A DNA stretch of 64,000 nt from Nyssa sinensis (GCA_008638375.1 VIRR01000515.1:137700-201699), one strand, 5' to 3'. Shown: positions 1 to 14,638, counted from the first letter of the stretch. Notes: generated by a model not told the origin, from the letters alone. Numbers and translations are program-made.

Positions 1-2120
1 TGGACTATGCCAAAATAGTTAATACTAGACATGCCAAAGCATTTATAATTAACCACATATGCTAAGAAAATAATCAAACAAGATAATAATATATGAAACA
101 ACTAATATATATAAAAAGATTGTATTGTCATATATATGACATAACTGATAACAATTTAGATACATCAAGATATAAGAAATAAATACGAGAAGTATCTAAT
201 CTAAAAGAAGACTTAAAGACATTTATTGTAAGTGATCTTGTGACCGTGTCTCCTCAGTAGTGCCATCAACTGCGTCATTATCAAACCCGTGCCTAATAGC
301 TCCAGTATTAACATTTCCAAAAGGATCAAAGAATGCAGTCTTTAAACTATACTGAGCAACCCGGCGCGAGCCTCAACTTGATCCTGAATTATATATCCTC
401 TAGGTGAGTCAGTCAATCGTGAATAGTCTGCATCTCTGCCAACATGCGATAAAAGCCAGAATAAAAAGTCCACAAAACGAGCAAAGAAGCTGTTGCAGAA
501 GGTCTTGCCTCGTCAACAGCAGCATCAGAAGGAGGAGCTCATCCTGTCTATAGGGTTTATGGATCTATGCCTCACTATGAGTCCTCATAGTGTTTGTGAT
601 CTTGGTCATTTGGGTAAGCTGACTCCCTACAAGCTAAGGACCATAGCAGTCCCCAATGATCCTTGTCAAAAGAATCGAAAAACGTTAAACCCAAAAGCAA
701 TAATCAATCCACTCTGTAATAAAGAGATTACAAGAGCAATACACTCACAAACCCAAAAGCCCTTTTTACATTCAAAGACGGCTCCCAAAGCGGCTCCTCA
801 CTCTCACAAGAATTATATTTATGAAACTCTAAAGCAATAACACCCTTATATAGAGGTTCATGAAATTGACAAGTTGATGCAGAAAACCCTACATGCGTTC
901 AAACGAGAAAGCTTTTTCCGTTCGGATGAAAAATACCTCTCCATTCGGACGGAGAAGCTATAGGAAATTGCCAAAAAAGAATAAAACCAGGTCAAAAATT
1001 TTTGCCAAACCTTTGCATAAAAGAGATTTTATATATGTTTTTGATGAACTACTAGGATGAAAAAATTGAGCAGATCAAGGTGGAATGGAAGATACAAGGT
1101 TTGTCTATTTCAAGATACCTTTCAAAGTTAATTTTCTTTGCTAATTTAAGCCAAAATAAGTTAATAGTATTTATACAAATGAAATATGGTGCAGAAAAAA
1201 GGAAATATGATATAAAAAAAGAAGAATATTAAATATAACGGATTTTCTCATTCTACACAAAAGGTGATGCCCACTATAATAAATGCATGTGAACCCCATC
1301 ACCTTATGTATAGGAGTGAGAAAATTAATTATGTTTAACATTTTTTTCATGAAAAAACTCAGTCTGGGAACATTAAGTTTAGTTTTATTTGCCGCAGATG
1401 TGCTAAAAACACAAGATTGCTTAAATGCTGCAGAAAAATATGATGGACTCATTTCAAAAATCTGTGTAAAATACAATGGATTCCCCCAATTTCCTAGTGA
1501 AATTCAGAAGGCCTGTAAAATAATTATATTACTTCATCAGTATTTAGAGAATTTCGGTAAAACATAAGTATGGATTCATGTAGAAGGAATGTCGGAGTTT
1601 TTTGCTACTCATGTGTCTTCTAGAACAATATTTTGCATTCTCAAATTATTTTAATAGTATTTAGATGATCCATGATCACTCGTGATTATAAAATACATTC
1701 TTAATTTAAAAACGGCATTTTAGAATGCATTTTTTAAATGCATCTTTATGTTAAAAGACATAATTTTTAAATATATTTTTATGTTAAAGACGCAATTTCT
1801 AAACGTGCACACACACACTTCTTGGTACCATTTATCAAAATAAGCAATGCAAAACCATCTGTGTTGATTGCATTGACAGTTTGATACCAATTGGAGAGAA
1901 AATTTGAAAAAAGATAATTTGCTCATATAGAAGTTGTTTGGTATCATGGAGAAAAAGGGAAAGAACAATTCAGTGTTTGTTCCATATCAGAAAGAGGGCA
2001 TACAGGTTCGATTTTGAAACATCAAAGGGAATCAGCTAGCATTCAATACCACAAATGAAAGAGACCAAATGGGCTGTGATTCAAAAGGCATTTGATTGAA
2101 CTATTATACAGAAGTACAGC
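1..2120. other. Intergenic DNA, no supportable gene
   Basis: This stretch lies downstream of the PDR transporter. Open frames at 493-840 (plus) and 1283-1567 (plus) have no recognisable domain, and I do not call them. The part from about 230 to 600 has a higher GC content than its surroundings. On the minus strand it gives short coding-like stretches broken by stops, for example one ending near 226 with residues GNVNTGAIRHGFDND. It may be a decayed transposon or gene fragment, but I cannot assign it to a family. The rest is AT-rich and featureless. Confidence 0.5.
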
Positions 2121-2127
2121 AGCAAGA

Positions 2128-2133
2128 TTTATT
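2128..2133 (-). terminator. Candidate poly(A) signal of the PDR transporter gene
   Basis: The plus-strand hexamer TTTATT reads AATAAA on the minus strand, about 210 bases beyond the transporter stop codon. That is a usual distance for a plant 3' UTR. Plant poly(A) signals are loose, so this is a candidate only. Confidence 0.4.
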
Positions 2134-2340
2134 GGAAACTTGAAACAAAAGAATAATTATACATAATGATAAAAGAAAAATAAACCAAGCCAAACAAAAT
2201 TACAGAAAAGAAAAAAGTGTAAAGAATTAGAGGCTAACAGTTTTCTCATCCCCTCTGATTAATAACAATAATATGCACTCATCTTTGAGACATGATAATC
2301 TGAACGTGGTAAATATTATGCCCAAGTGGAATGAAGTTCC

Positions 2341-5300
2341 TCATCTTCTTTGGAAGTTAAGGAACTTGATGCCATAAGCAAAGACGAAGAAGAAGAGGAG
2401 GACCCAACCAACGTGTGCAAAAACTACAGGTACAAGGAAGTCATAATCGAAACCCAGGTTGTCTTTAAGGAATAGGTCCACTTGCGTTGTAGTCCCACCA
2501 GTTAATGTGATGGTATCAGTCTTGTCACCCACTTGCGATGTGAAGATTCCATATATTGTCCATGCAACCGGAGAACCCCAGTAGTACCATCTCCACCATA
2601 TCGGGATAAGCTGCAATGATTTGAGCATAGGGTGTTATAATTACAATAACAGGAAGATGCTTTCAAGTAAAATATATATGCATCAATGATAGAAAGAACC
2701 CATGAAAAATCCATTTAGATATCCAGTATAAGGCTGCGCATTTTTCTATCATAGTATGTGTAAGATCTTTATAACTTCATAATCGAATACAGCATTAGTC
2801 AATCATTGATATCGAGAAAGTCAAGCATATTTCCAAAATCATCAGCGAAGTTCTTCACATTTTTGAAATCAGTCCTTAAATTCTTCCCTTGTTGCAAGTT
2901 TTCTTATAAAAATATATGGAAGCTTCTCTCCAAAATTTTCTAAAATTTTTCATATTGTTATGGGACAATGAAATCAGCATTTGGGGTTTAGGTTACATAC
3001 CGGCCTGGGGATGAGGAAACCAGAAAACAAGTTCCAGAAACTCAGGAAAAAGGACATGACAATAGCCGCAATTTGATGACCAGGAGTCAACGCAACCACC
3101 ATCATCCCGTACATTGTGAAGTAGGTGAAACACATAAATATGAAGTAGTAGAAATAAAAGAACTTCTCCGCTGTCCAGTGGAACCCAATCATGGAGTAAA
3201 GCAGAAGAGAGTAAACAAGAGTTTGAATTGCAACATAAATAGTCTCTATAGCAACCTGCAAAAAAAAAAATACACACGTCAGAAGTCGAAAACCATAGAT
3301 ATTCTACCCAGCAAAAAGGGGGAAATGTGAGATACAAACAAATATATATATAATAACTGTATAATAACTTTTATCCTTTACCTGAGCAAATGCATAAGGC
3401 AACTCTGAATACATTCCCGCTGCTCTTTCACGGTAGAAAACTGTTCTCTCAATTGCTACAACAGATTGCACCGCAGAAGCATTGGTAGCTCCAAGGAAAA
3501 GGACAGCAGCATAGGTAGCTCCCAGCAGATTAATTAGGTCTTGTTGTCTGTGTCTGTTGACGGAAAAATATGCAATTAAACTTCACATAAATATTCATGT
3601 CAACTTATAATAATAATAATAAGATTTTATGAAAATTGGAGTATTCTTTTCCTATATTCAGATAATTAGATGTTAGTATTTATATAAAATCATAGAGAAA
3701 TGTAATTTGGAGGAAATAAATTCTAGACTTACATTTGGTCACCTTTGCCCCAGAAGATAACACCGAATAGTACACCAATGACAATTGTCATGAAGAATCT
3801 GATAGCGTTATATTGTGAGTTCCTCCAATATGACCAGTGTTGTTTCCAAAAACATGCATTGCATTGAGTTATGAAGGATTGAGAATATTGAGTTGGGAAG
3901 TAGAGGTCATTGGAACCCGGTGCTGGAGTGCTTAGCTCCTTGATAAGCTCCTGATTTCTCCTGGAAAAGAAAATCAGGGAGAAAGATTAGCACAAACCCA
4001 GAGAGAGAGAGAAAGCAATTAAGACCACGGAAACAAAAATAATGTAAATGACATAATGTTGTTTGTTACTTACTGATAGAGGCTGGAGTTGGCATAAACT
4101 TCTGCAAAATCAACATCAAGTTGAGCCTCAACTGCAGAAGAGCTGACCTCCAGCATCCAGGTAGCTGGATTGTAACCCTCTGTAATCTTAGAAACCCCTG
4201 GGACAGCCTGCAAATAGGAGTTGGATATTAATCAAAATTTGGATTTAGATCCCAGACAGTTGGAATGGTCAGATTTGACAACACATGCTTCAAGATCCTT
4301 CAACATCTGGAAACAATACGTCAATGTTTTATGGATTATCAAAGCTAAATTTTTAGGAATCCATTGTAGTAGATGTAGCAGTGAAGTCCACTGGAAGGGA
4401 TTTTCTTCCCCGTATTGAGGAAGCAACTTGATTTCAATGTTCATGAAGCTAAGTCTGCCTAAAGCAAGAACTTCAACGTAATAGCAGTGGAAATAATTTT
4501 CAAATGAGAACTATTGAGGAAAAGACAGTTTGGGTGATCTAATTTCTGCCTCCTAATCTATAAATTGAATAGTCAGATTGGCACCAAGAATATAAAGGAA
4601 AAGGATACCTCACCTCAAAATATTCAACCAGCTTATGAGAATGGCGACCAAGAGGTCCAGCATAAATCACTTGTCCTCCTCTCTTCATCAAAAGCAGCTG
4701 CAAGGGAGAAACAATATAATGTCAAATAGAGTGCAAGAAATGATGTTATATGAAGAGAATATGTAACTGAACCATACCTCATCAAAAGCTTCAAATATAT
4801 CGATGCTTGGTTGATGAATTGTGCAAACAACAGTTCGCCCTGTATCCACCGTGTTTCTCACAGTACGCATGACAATTGCAGCGGCTCTAGCATCAAGGCC
4901 TGATGTAGGTTCATCCATAAAGATGATGGAGGGATTAGCCACCAACTCCACAGCAATGGTGACCCTCTTTCTCTGTTCAGTAGAAAGGCCATCAACTCCT
5001 GGAAGTCCAACTAGAGCATTCCTCAAGGGATTAAGCTCCACCAAATCCATGACTTCCTCAACAAACATCTACAGGAAAAATAGAAAAAGAAACTTAGTCC
5101 AACAGTGTCAAGGAAGTCCAATTACTTGTAACTAAGTACAATATATGGAGCAAAATATTTTTTTAGGTCACTGCATTACAGTAATAGGAAGTTCCAAAGA
5201 AAATTTGCATATACAGGAAATTTATTGCTCAAAATGGCAGAGAAACAAACGACGACTGTGGTGATTCAGTAACATACCTTTCGTGTTTCTGTCTTGACAT

Positions 5301-8300
5301 CCTTAGCAAGACGCAGCCAGGCAGAGTACAAAAGAGATTCATAGACAGTAACATATGGTGAATGGATATCATTCTGTTCACAATAACCGCTGACTCGAGC
5401 AAATGTTTCTTGGTTCTTTGGATAACCCGATATGGTTATAGTTCCTTCAATGTAACCACCAGTCTTTCTCCCTGCTAACACATCCATCAAAGTGGTCTTT
5501 CCAGCACCACTGACACCAACTAATGCTGTCAGAATACCTGGCCTGAAAGCACCACTAACATCTCGTAGTAGTTGCAGACGGCTTTCGTCGACCCCTTGAG
5601 TCTTCATTTCCTGTTTTGTTAAATCAAATTTATAATTCACAAATACTATAATAGATCCAAGATCTATAAATAATTTATATATTTGTATAAGTTTCCCATT
5701 TCCCAAACAAAAATCAAACTGAAACATATAGTTTATCAACTTAAATCTTAGTAAAACAATTTGATTAGTAACAAGTTCAACTAAATTGATTTCCTGTTTC
5801 TTTTTCAATTGAATCTTTCTTTCATGAATACTTGAAATGTACATCTTGGTGCAAGAGACTTACTGCAGGCATATCCACGTAGTAATTCACATGGTTGAAT
5901 GCAAGTGAAAGAGGCTGGAATGGCAAAACCATTCCTCTTCTAGCTTGATTATTTGCAACACCAGCAGTGGAGCTGGTATTCGCTTGAGGATTTCTCACAG
6001 CCATATCAATACCTGTAATTGATGCAATATTAGATAAGCAAAAGAATAAGGTAGCACATTTGTCCACCTTAAATGCAGTCTTTTTTTTTAACCAAATGGC
6101 ATAGAACTAAACTATGACATGAACTGTGGATGCTACATGTAATGAATAGAGAGTTAATTAAATTCACTTCCTATTTTAAGTATGGTGCAAAGTTTTGGAA
6201 GTCTGCAGCAGGATTGTTAACTGAAGGCTTGTTTAGTATTCATATCTGGTTATCTCATGTCATCACTTGTATATAGTTCCTCATGTCTCAACTAACAACA
6301 AATTTTGTGTTGTATCTTTATTAGTAAAGGTTATTTATTCATAAATCCAAAACTTCGTTCCTTTCTGGAAATAAAATCCATGTATTCTTGCTCCGCCTTT
6401 GGATCCCTCTAGTGACCTCTGTTAAAAAAATTTCGATTGAATTTAATTTATCTTTAAATCTTTTAAGTCTTATTGTTACTTTGTCAAACATCAGACATGC
6501 GATCAAGCAAGAAAACAGAATAAATAACAAAATTAGAGTCTACAAGACGTACAAGTTAAACAGATCACCAACCTTCAGCATTCGATGTCATTTGCGGCCT
6601 TTTACGATTCTCACCATCATCGGTAATTACAGCTTTAGAATCCCCAAGAGCTGAGATCGAGTTAAGATAATTGAAATCAAAATGTGGATCTTATAAACAC
6701 AAGCACAAAACTGAATGAATCAACGAGAAATATTGACTTACGATTCAAGAATGTCAGTGCGGCAACAAAAAGAACATTAAAAAGAAGAGAAAACCCAATA
6801 AGCGCTCCAATACAAATCCAATACCAATATTCATCCACAAACAGCCCTCTGTCCTTAAGAAGAGTCTTTCCAACTGTAGGTTGTGAAGTGCCGTTGATGG
6901 GCTGTGCCAGAGAAACATAATAATATTAAGCTTGTAGCCTTGTATGATGGCTTATGCAAAATGAAATGTTAAATTCACTGCAAAGCAATAGGAGATCTTA
7001 CAGCGCTCCATCTCTCAGAAAGAAACTCATTGATGGCAATGGCGTTTTGACCATACATCATAGGAGAAACATAGTAGCCCCATATCATCCATGGTTTAAT
7101 ATCATCTGCAGCCCAAGAAGGAAATGGTAATTTTTGTTAGCTGTTCCAAATATCTTGAGACAGAATGAAAGAAGCCAGCAGTTTATCAATTTATTGAACT
7201 GAATTTGCAACAGTTCATATATAAGACTGGCACATGCAGCAGCTTACTATAACAAGAAGAAAACTTTTAACAGTGAAAACAGAGATGGATTGCTGACCTT
7301 TGGCAACAATGAAGCCTCCAAGCACAAAAACCAGTAGCAAGGTGAAGGTACCAAGTGTGTTTGCAACAACCTGTGTTCTTCCAGCAGCTGCAAGGAAACG
7401 GAAGAGAGAAAGGGCCATCTGATGAACCCCAAAGAAAGCAAGGAGCTGTTTGAAAAACCTGAACATGTTGGAGATATGTCAATAAAAGATAGTCATTTTT
7501 ACACCATAAAAATTCTAACAAAAATTCAACCAATGGAATGAAACTTAAACAAATTACTAAATGAATTTGCAGTTACCTAGCAGCAGAAGGTGCAAACCCA
7601 ATAGTGTAATATGTAAGAATTATCCATATCCCTGATTCCAGCAGTGAAATAGGAATCCGGAGGAACCAAATTGGCAAGGCAAAAGCCCAGGCTGGGTAGA
7701 ACAAGCAATCCCTCTGTTTGAAAAACACAGGAAGCCTGAAAACTGTCATTGCAAGTTCAGCCATTCCATTAAACATCACATTGATGAGACTGAAAAACAG
7801 TGCTCCCCAAAATTTTGCAGCATCTGGTATTGAACCAGTTTTCATTTCTGTTCTCAAGAACACAGTCAGGGCAATTGTCGCCATGATTGTTATCTGAGTA
7901 GTTTTGAATATGTACACGAAAGAGTTGCGCTTCATCAGCAGCCATTCCCTTGAGAAGCATGCCCTGAAGAGTTCCCGATTGGATATACCATACTTTTCTG
8001 TCACCAATGCAGCAGGATGGGCTCTGGACTTATCATATGGGATTCTAAGATCTTCCGAAAGCTGCTGACCAATGCGGAAAGAGTTGAAGGCCCGTGCAAA
8101 GTCAGGTACTGAGATGTATCTGAAAGGTTGGTCCTTTCTGAACCAATACTGTTCTTGGTCCTTCTTGGAAGTTACTTCCTGCAAAAAATCTGCAATTCCT
8201 TTCCTTTCTGGGCATTTGAATCCCATATATTCAAAGAACTCAAGAACACTCTCACGTGGACCTTGATAGGCAATCTGACCATCTGAAAGTAGGATTACGT

Positions 8301-10881
8301 CATCAAAAAGATCAAATGTCTCAGGTGCAGGCTGCAAGAGGGAGATGACCATGGTTACATCCATAATGTGAACCATCTGCCTCATGAATTTGACAATCTG
8401 AAAAGTGGTGGAACTGTCCAGCCCTGTTGATATTTCGTCCATGAAAAATGCTTTCGCAGGTCCAACCAACATTTCTCCTGTATTCAATAGCCAATTAGAA
8501 ATCAGGATTTAGTTATAGAAGTTGAAACAAGATGAGTATGACCTTTAAGTTATAAGAAGATTTATGAATAATATAAACCAAACACCAATATATTGATGAA
8601 GACACTAGGAACTTTATACACAATTAAGTGTGGGAATCTACCTAGGTGGATTGTGGAAAAAGTATGAAACATAGCTTCCAGTTTTTTTTCTTATTGTAAC
8701 ATTACATATTCTGCTTTGTGATAAAATTCTGTCCCTTCTGTAATATTTCCTAAATTTTTTGGTGTAATTTACACATACCGGTAGTAACACGCTTCTTTTG
8801 TCCACCAGATATACCCCTCCTCATATCATCTCCCACCATAATATCAGCACAAATATCCAATCCAAGTATCTGTTATAGAATCATAAAATGTTAGGCTTGT
8901 CAAACAGAAAATGAAGATGAAAGCTTGATATAGCAGGAACAGACCTTGAGAACATAATCTGTGATTAAACTGGTTTCCTGGCCAGCCATGGCTGTGGCCT
9001 TCATGAATGCATCGATCTCGGGATCTGGTTTAATACCAGCTTCTTTCTCACGTCTTGACAACTCTGCCAGCATCTCATACCTGGTTCCAACTCCCAAGCA
9101 ACGTCCCGAGAAATCCAATGTCTCACGAACTGTCATCTCACCGTAGTGAAGATCATGCTGACTAATATAGGCACATGTTCTCTGAGGAACAAATTCCTTG
9201 AATTCATGGCCACAATAGGTGATTTTTCCAGTTACCTGTTCATAACCCCAATTTATCAATACATACTCTACTCAACTCAACAAAGCCTTATACCAATTAT
9301 TTGGGGTCAGCAATATATCAATATATCTAAAAGAACAAAAAAAAAAAAAAAGATCATAATGACCAGTTTGATTGCCGAGAAGATACAGAAAAAGAAATAT
9401 AATATATGGAACAGAATAAAAAGTTGAGATTTGAATGTATATTATCAAGTTTCAAGTCTTCTTTTCTTTTCAAATGTTTGATAGGCAATCAAATGGAACA
9501 TATGTATATATATGCACTGATGGAGTCAAATTGGAAAAGGGAAAAAAGTCACAAACCCTTAGATTATCATCAGGTTTCCCAGCAAGTGACTGCAGCAAAG
9601 TTGTTTTTCCTGAAGCAGGAGGCCCAAGAAGCAGTGTCATCCTGAAAATTCAATGATCAACAAATCAAAAGGAAGTATATTTGCAACTATTAGTAGGACA
9701 ACAAAGAAGCTTCTTTCTCCAGTATGTTTGTGGATTGCAAATCTATTCCTACTCTAAAAATATGGTTAAATATAAAGGATTTGATCAACATACCTCGATG
9801 GTCTTATAATGCCACTCACATCCTGGAGTATCTTGACAACTCTTTGCTTAGATGGAGAAAGCCCAACCATCCCAAGAGCTCCCTGTTCACATCAGAAATC
9901 AAAATTGAGAGAACATCTTCAGACATTGGCATAAAAGAAACAAAATTTTGAAACCAGAAAGTTGGATTTTTTTTCTGTGCTCTGGTAATTCCCTATTTTT
10001 TGGTATATTAGCATTTATTTGACACAATTTATTATCCATTACAAGATTGTCAACAAACATAAAAAGTTACCTCAATTGTATTCAGAGTTGAATTGAGCAG
10101 AGTTGGAAGTGCTCTAGTCCCAACATATGCATCTCCTTCAACCGATAAGTTCTGGAATCTCACTTCAATCTTTGGGACTTCAATTCCCACCCTATTTCGA
10201 TGAAAATCCAACAGCTAATATATCTTAAATAATTGAATAATAATAACACAAAACATAATGTTTGGTTGCTGAAAAAAAATACGAAGAATTAGAGAGATCA
10301 AAACGTTGAATCCTATATTTTTCATGTTTTGAAATCTAAAAATCCTGAAGTCTCCAATTCAACAGAGCCTTTTACAACAAATTGGCTAAGTTGAATTTTC
10401 CTCTTTCTAAACTTAGATTTAATATTCGTTATCTTTTTTTCCTCCATTTCCTCATTAACCAAACAGAATTGATGAAAATATATGACATTGAAACAGATAA
10501 ATAGAAAAGAGTGATTCACCTATCTGTTCGATTCCTAAGTCTTTGAAGGAACCTCTCATTGTCATCTTCAACAACCTTAAGGATGTTTTCCATCAATTGC
10601 TTCTTGTCCTGGGTGCCAAGCTTTGTAACATCAACCTCATCATGAACAATCCTACCATTACTCATCACCTGCTTCAAGATCCCCTTCCTCATCCGATCAT
10701 AAGTGGGCAACCTCTCTATGGCGGCCCACCTCAGCTCCTCCTCATCGTCCTGCACCTGCCGGCTGCTCCGTTGGAACACATCCGGCGGCCCTTGCCATAC
10801 GTCTCTTATACTCTGAGACCGCCAACTCCCCCTACTACTCGACGTCCTCGCCAAATCATCTCCGACCAATGCGGCCGCCAT
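2341..10881 (-). CDS. Full-size ABCG/PDR-type ABC transporter, 20 exons, complete
   Basis: A pleiotropic-drug-resistance ABC transporter, a plasma-membrane ATP-driven exporter family that moves hormones, terpenoids and other metabolites; the substrate cannot be read from sequence. Coding exons: 10881-10520, 10191-10071, 9882-9794, 9641-9557, 9235-8945, 8869-8779, 8477-7577, 7458-7298, 7105-7002, 6901-6742, 6650-6573, 6012-5864, 5610-5278, 5068-4778, 4697-4614, 4207-4074, 3960-3733, 3553-3382, 3255-3001, 2610-2341. They sum to 4359 nt (1452 residues), in frame, all GT-AG, the usual PDR length. Order: N-terminal [22 protein letters not shown]1 with Walker [10 protein letters not shown] (about 197-205), signature ISGGQKKR (about 336) and Walker B FFMDE (Asp 360); first membrane domain; NBD2 with Walker [10 protein letters not shown] (about 896-904), LSTEQRKR (about 1003) and FMDE (Asp 1027); second membrane domain; C-terminal FLNFQRR. 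It resembles the cluster around tobacco PDR1 and Arabidopsis ABCG40. All motifs look intact. Confidence 0.96.
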
Positions 10882-11099
10882 TTTTTCAAATTACCTGTTC
10901 TCCACTCGATTTGAATTACAGTTCAAGACTTGTCACACAACATATAATGAATGAGTTGGTGAAGTCTATAAGCTTGAAAGAAATTTCAATGGCCAGAAGA
11001 TTCAGTTTCTCGTTTCGGTTCTGTGATTTTCTCAATATGAATTCTGCCGATTGAGAGAGAAACCGTGGTTAGATATTTTGGGAGAGGTTTCAGAAGAGA

Positions 11100-11106
11100 T
11101 TTTATA
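11100..11106 (-). promoter_or_regulatory. Candidate TATA box of the PDR transporter
   Basis: The minus strand reads TATAAAA here, about 220 bases upstream of the ATG at 10881. A start site 25-35 bases downstream would leave a 5' UTR of roughly 190 bases. A pyrimidine-rich leader on the minus strand (CTCTCTC runs around 11053 and 11142) fits a plant promoter region. No start site is demonstrated. Confidence 0.45.
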
Positions 11107-14100
11107 GAGAAAAGGGGAGCTGAAGCATGAATACGTTTTCTCTCTCTAGAAGCTGTGGCTTTCCCCCTCTAATGTCGGTCTGGTCAAAATGTGACTACGA
11201 GCTTATTGTTAACGTTGAAATTTCAACGAGGAATCTACTGTTTCGCTTTTAGATGATTATAATTGTAGCGGGGTAGTATTGGCCGTTAAGATGTGGATAG
11301 TGATATGGAAAGTGAGAGTCCGTATGGTTATGATTATGGGTGTACGGAGATTAACGTGTTATGAGCGTTATGTGAACATTTTGTTTATGGGAATGCATCA
11401 AGATGTGTTTGAATATAGATATACAGTAACCAATTGGACAATGGCCTGTTGTTGTACATTGCTGACCAATTGAAGAAGCTTTTCTCCTCAATCGGACAAA
11501 GTTATTAGAATTGGATCCGAGAATAAATTGATTAAGGAGTCAATTTATAATTTATTAATTTAATTAATATTTCAACTAATTTAACTAATTTTATAATTAA
11601 TATATTAAAAATATCAATAAATATATAAAAAAACTAAGAAAATAATAAGAAAAATATATTTTTTTATTATCTAGGAATAAATAATAAAATATAAGTATAA
11701 TTATTGAAATTATCTTAATGTATAGGTTTACTATATTTGTATTTATAACAAAAATATATGTAACAATATCTTATTTTATACTAAATTTCATTATTTAATC
11801 ATCAAATATAAAAAGTTTTGTGAAAACAAAAATTGTAGGTGATAAAAAGATAAAAAGTAATTCAACTGATTTTTTAAAAAAATCGGCCGATTCACTCGAT
11901 TTTTTAAAAATAAGCCGGTCAACCGATTTTTTCGGTTCTTTAACAAAATCGATATTTTAATCGAACCAAACTGATTTAATGTCCGATTCTTGATTCAACC
12001 GGTTGAATCGATCAATTCGGTCTGATTTTAATAACTATGCTCCAAAGTAGATGTTGTTGATTCAAACGGACCATCCACGCGTGGCCGAATATAATTTTTA
12101 AGTTACACTGATTTCTCCTCTAAACTTTTATAATTATATTAATTTGTTTTTAATTTGACAAATTAAAAATATCTCTTTTAGTTAATTTTTTTCTAAATGA
12201 CAAAACTATTTTTTTCATATTTTTTTTCAAATTTGACCAATCTTTTTCATTTTCAAATAAATATTAATTAAAACCTTAAATTTATTTTTATATTAAATGA
12301 AAATGAGTTATTTACCTTAAATTAATTTTTATATAAAATAAAATAAATCTTTAAAAAATGTGAGAAAAAATTGGTCAAATTCAAAAAATTTCAAAAAAAA
12401 AAACAAGAAAGAAGTATTTTTGTCATTTTGAAAAAACAATTACTAAAGGGGATGTTTGTAATTTATCAATAAAACTAGAGGTGATCAATGTAATTTCAGA
12501 AAATTCAAAAAAAAAATATATATAATTATTAGAAATTCTATAAGAGGTCAGTGTAATTTACCTTATAATATATATGAGTCATTATAGCAAACTTCCCAGT
12601 AATTAATAGACATTAAGATAGAAAATTTATTAATTATTAAATTTTTTTTTATATTTTTATTAACAAAAAATTATTTCATATATTTGTATGAATTTGGACA
12701 CAAAAGAAACCTTATATGAGATTTTTCAATGGCATTTTGATATTTTATAAATATATATATATATATAATATTTAAGTTAAGGCATATAAAGATTTCTAAT
12801 ATCATTTTGTATTAAAGAAGTTATATTTACTAAGCTACCCATGTTATAATTTCTCTCACTTACGAAAACATATCATAAATAGAATAAATATAAATACATA
12901 AAACGAATTTAGTTTTTTAAAATTTTATTAATTATTAAAGATCATTAATTTATTGAATATTAATTATAAAAATATTAAATATATTTTGATCTTCGTCGAA
13001 TTATATGTTTATGATCTGACAATGCAGATAGTAATGTAATAGTTTGTCACTATTTTTTTTTTTGTATTTATTAAAATTAATTTTAGCTCAAAATAGTTGA
13101 AACTTTATGATGTAATAAATAAATTAAAGGAATGTTATTGTATTGGATTTTTATAAAAAAAATAATAATAATAACAAGTGGTATAATGTGTCCAAATCAT
13201 TTTACGAATTAATAAATTAATTAGTTTTTATTGTAATTTAACTTTAAAAAATGTGATTGTTGACATTAATAAGAGAATGAAAGAATCTTTCTCTCTAGTA
13301 AAAGATTCCTTAATTTTCTTAATACACTTTTCCATATGTAGGACATTAGATTTTATTTCACAAGTTACTCTTTCGAGACAGTGTTATTGTTCTCTCATAT
13401 TATCTTCATCCAAAAGAACTAGTTTATTAAATTTAAAAAGAATTATTAAAAAATTCTTAAAATAAATCTTTTATATCTAAAACATTCAAAGAATAAATCT
13501 TTATTACTAAAAAATTAAATTATAAACTTTCATCTCAACAATACTAAAATAATCTTCAATATATATTTTAAAAAATATTAAATAGTTGATAAAATAAATT
13601 ATTCAATCTAATAAAAAAAATAACACTTTTTATTTAAACGTTATGATTTTTGGGGATTGATTAATTTATTTTATATATTTTTTAATACTTTTTAAAAAGG
13701 TATTTTAAATGTTATTTTAGTCTAATTAATAATATTTTTAATAGTATTAAGATTTAAGTTAACAATTTGACATTTTTTTGCATTAAAAGTTTATTTTTGT
13801 GAATATTTTAGATAGAAAAAATGTTTCATAAATTTTTTAGATTGGAAAATTTATTTTAGAAACTTTTTTAGTGTTTTTTTTCTAAATTTTTTTGATAAAC
13901 GTAATAAAATCTATTTTAGACAAATTTTATATCTCACTATTATATCTATGCTCGTAAAAAGGATAATAATTTTTAGTCACTCAATTATTCAGAGTGATAA
14001 GTTGAGTAGACATACGAAAAAATTACATATAAATTTGTAATAAATTACATGATATATCATTATATCTAGTCGATTTTCTAATTTAGTTTACTTATTCGGA

Positions 14101-14405
14101 TTAAGTATAAAAAAACATGTGTAGACTAAATTTTTAAAACTAATTTTGTGTTAGGATCATTTTCTCAAACGGACAAAAGATGGTACTCCAAATACCCACC
14201 TAATTTTTTTTTTTTATTTTATTTAATTTTTGAGTACAAACTTTATCTAGAGAATGCTATTGTGATGTGAACACAGGAAGATTCAAATCCCATTTATCTA
14301 TTAAAAAAATTAAAAAAAAAAAGAGTAATCAACTATTTAAGACGGCAGAAATGTGAAAGTCATGAGCATGACTTTTGAGCCTTCTTTTTTTTTCTTTAAA
14401 TGTAA
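11107..14405. other. Gene-free AT-rich intergenic DNA
   Basis: Apart from the foldback element at 12099-12565, this 3.3 kb holds only AT-rich sequence with many short poly(A)/poly(T) runs. Short open frames such as 13253-13465 lack any recognisable domain and have the composition of the background. Confidence 0.6.
12099..12565. mobile_element. Foldback MITE with MULE-like ends
   Basis: The left end reads TAAGTTACACTGATTTCTCC. The reverse complement of the right end reads TAAGGTAAATTACACTGACC. The two ends pair imperfectly over about 40 bases, and most of the 467-bp element is itself roughly palindromic (a run of AAATGACAAAA on the left is mirrored by TTTTTGTCATTTTG on the right). There is no coding capacity. 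A related element lies at 25190-25654, and the TAAATTACACT terminus also resembles the ends of the MULE at 52950-62981. No clear target duplication was identified. Confidence 0.6.
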
Positions 14406-14638
14406 GATTTGTTTGGGAAAAAAGTTAGAATTGATTTTAAAAAATATAAATAAATTAATTTTAAATTTTTATTATTTAATAAATATATTTTAATAGTATA
14501 TTAGTTTACGTTTAATTCAAAAAATTATTTAAAATATAAATAAAATCATAATAAAGAAAAATTAATTTTCTTAAAATTCAAATAATTTAAGGAGATAATT
14601 TTCACGTTATCTAATTTAAAATATCTCTAAACAGTTCC
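14406..14638. mobile_element. Tourist-like MITE, copy 1
   Basis: A 233-bp non-coding element flanked on both sides by TAA (14403-14405 and 14639-14641), the target duplication typical of PIF/Harbinger-Tourist elements. Its ends are GATTTGTTTGGG and, reverse-complemented, GGAACTGTTTAGAG. A second member of the same family lies at 20505-20740, with shared internal wording such as TTAAATTTTTATTATTT and the TAGTTTA region. Confidence 0.7.

Noticed and set aside
493..840. 115-codon plus-strand open frame
   Set aside because: No domain, no family wording, and the composition is that of a broken repeat.
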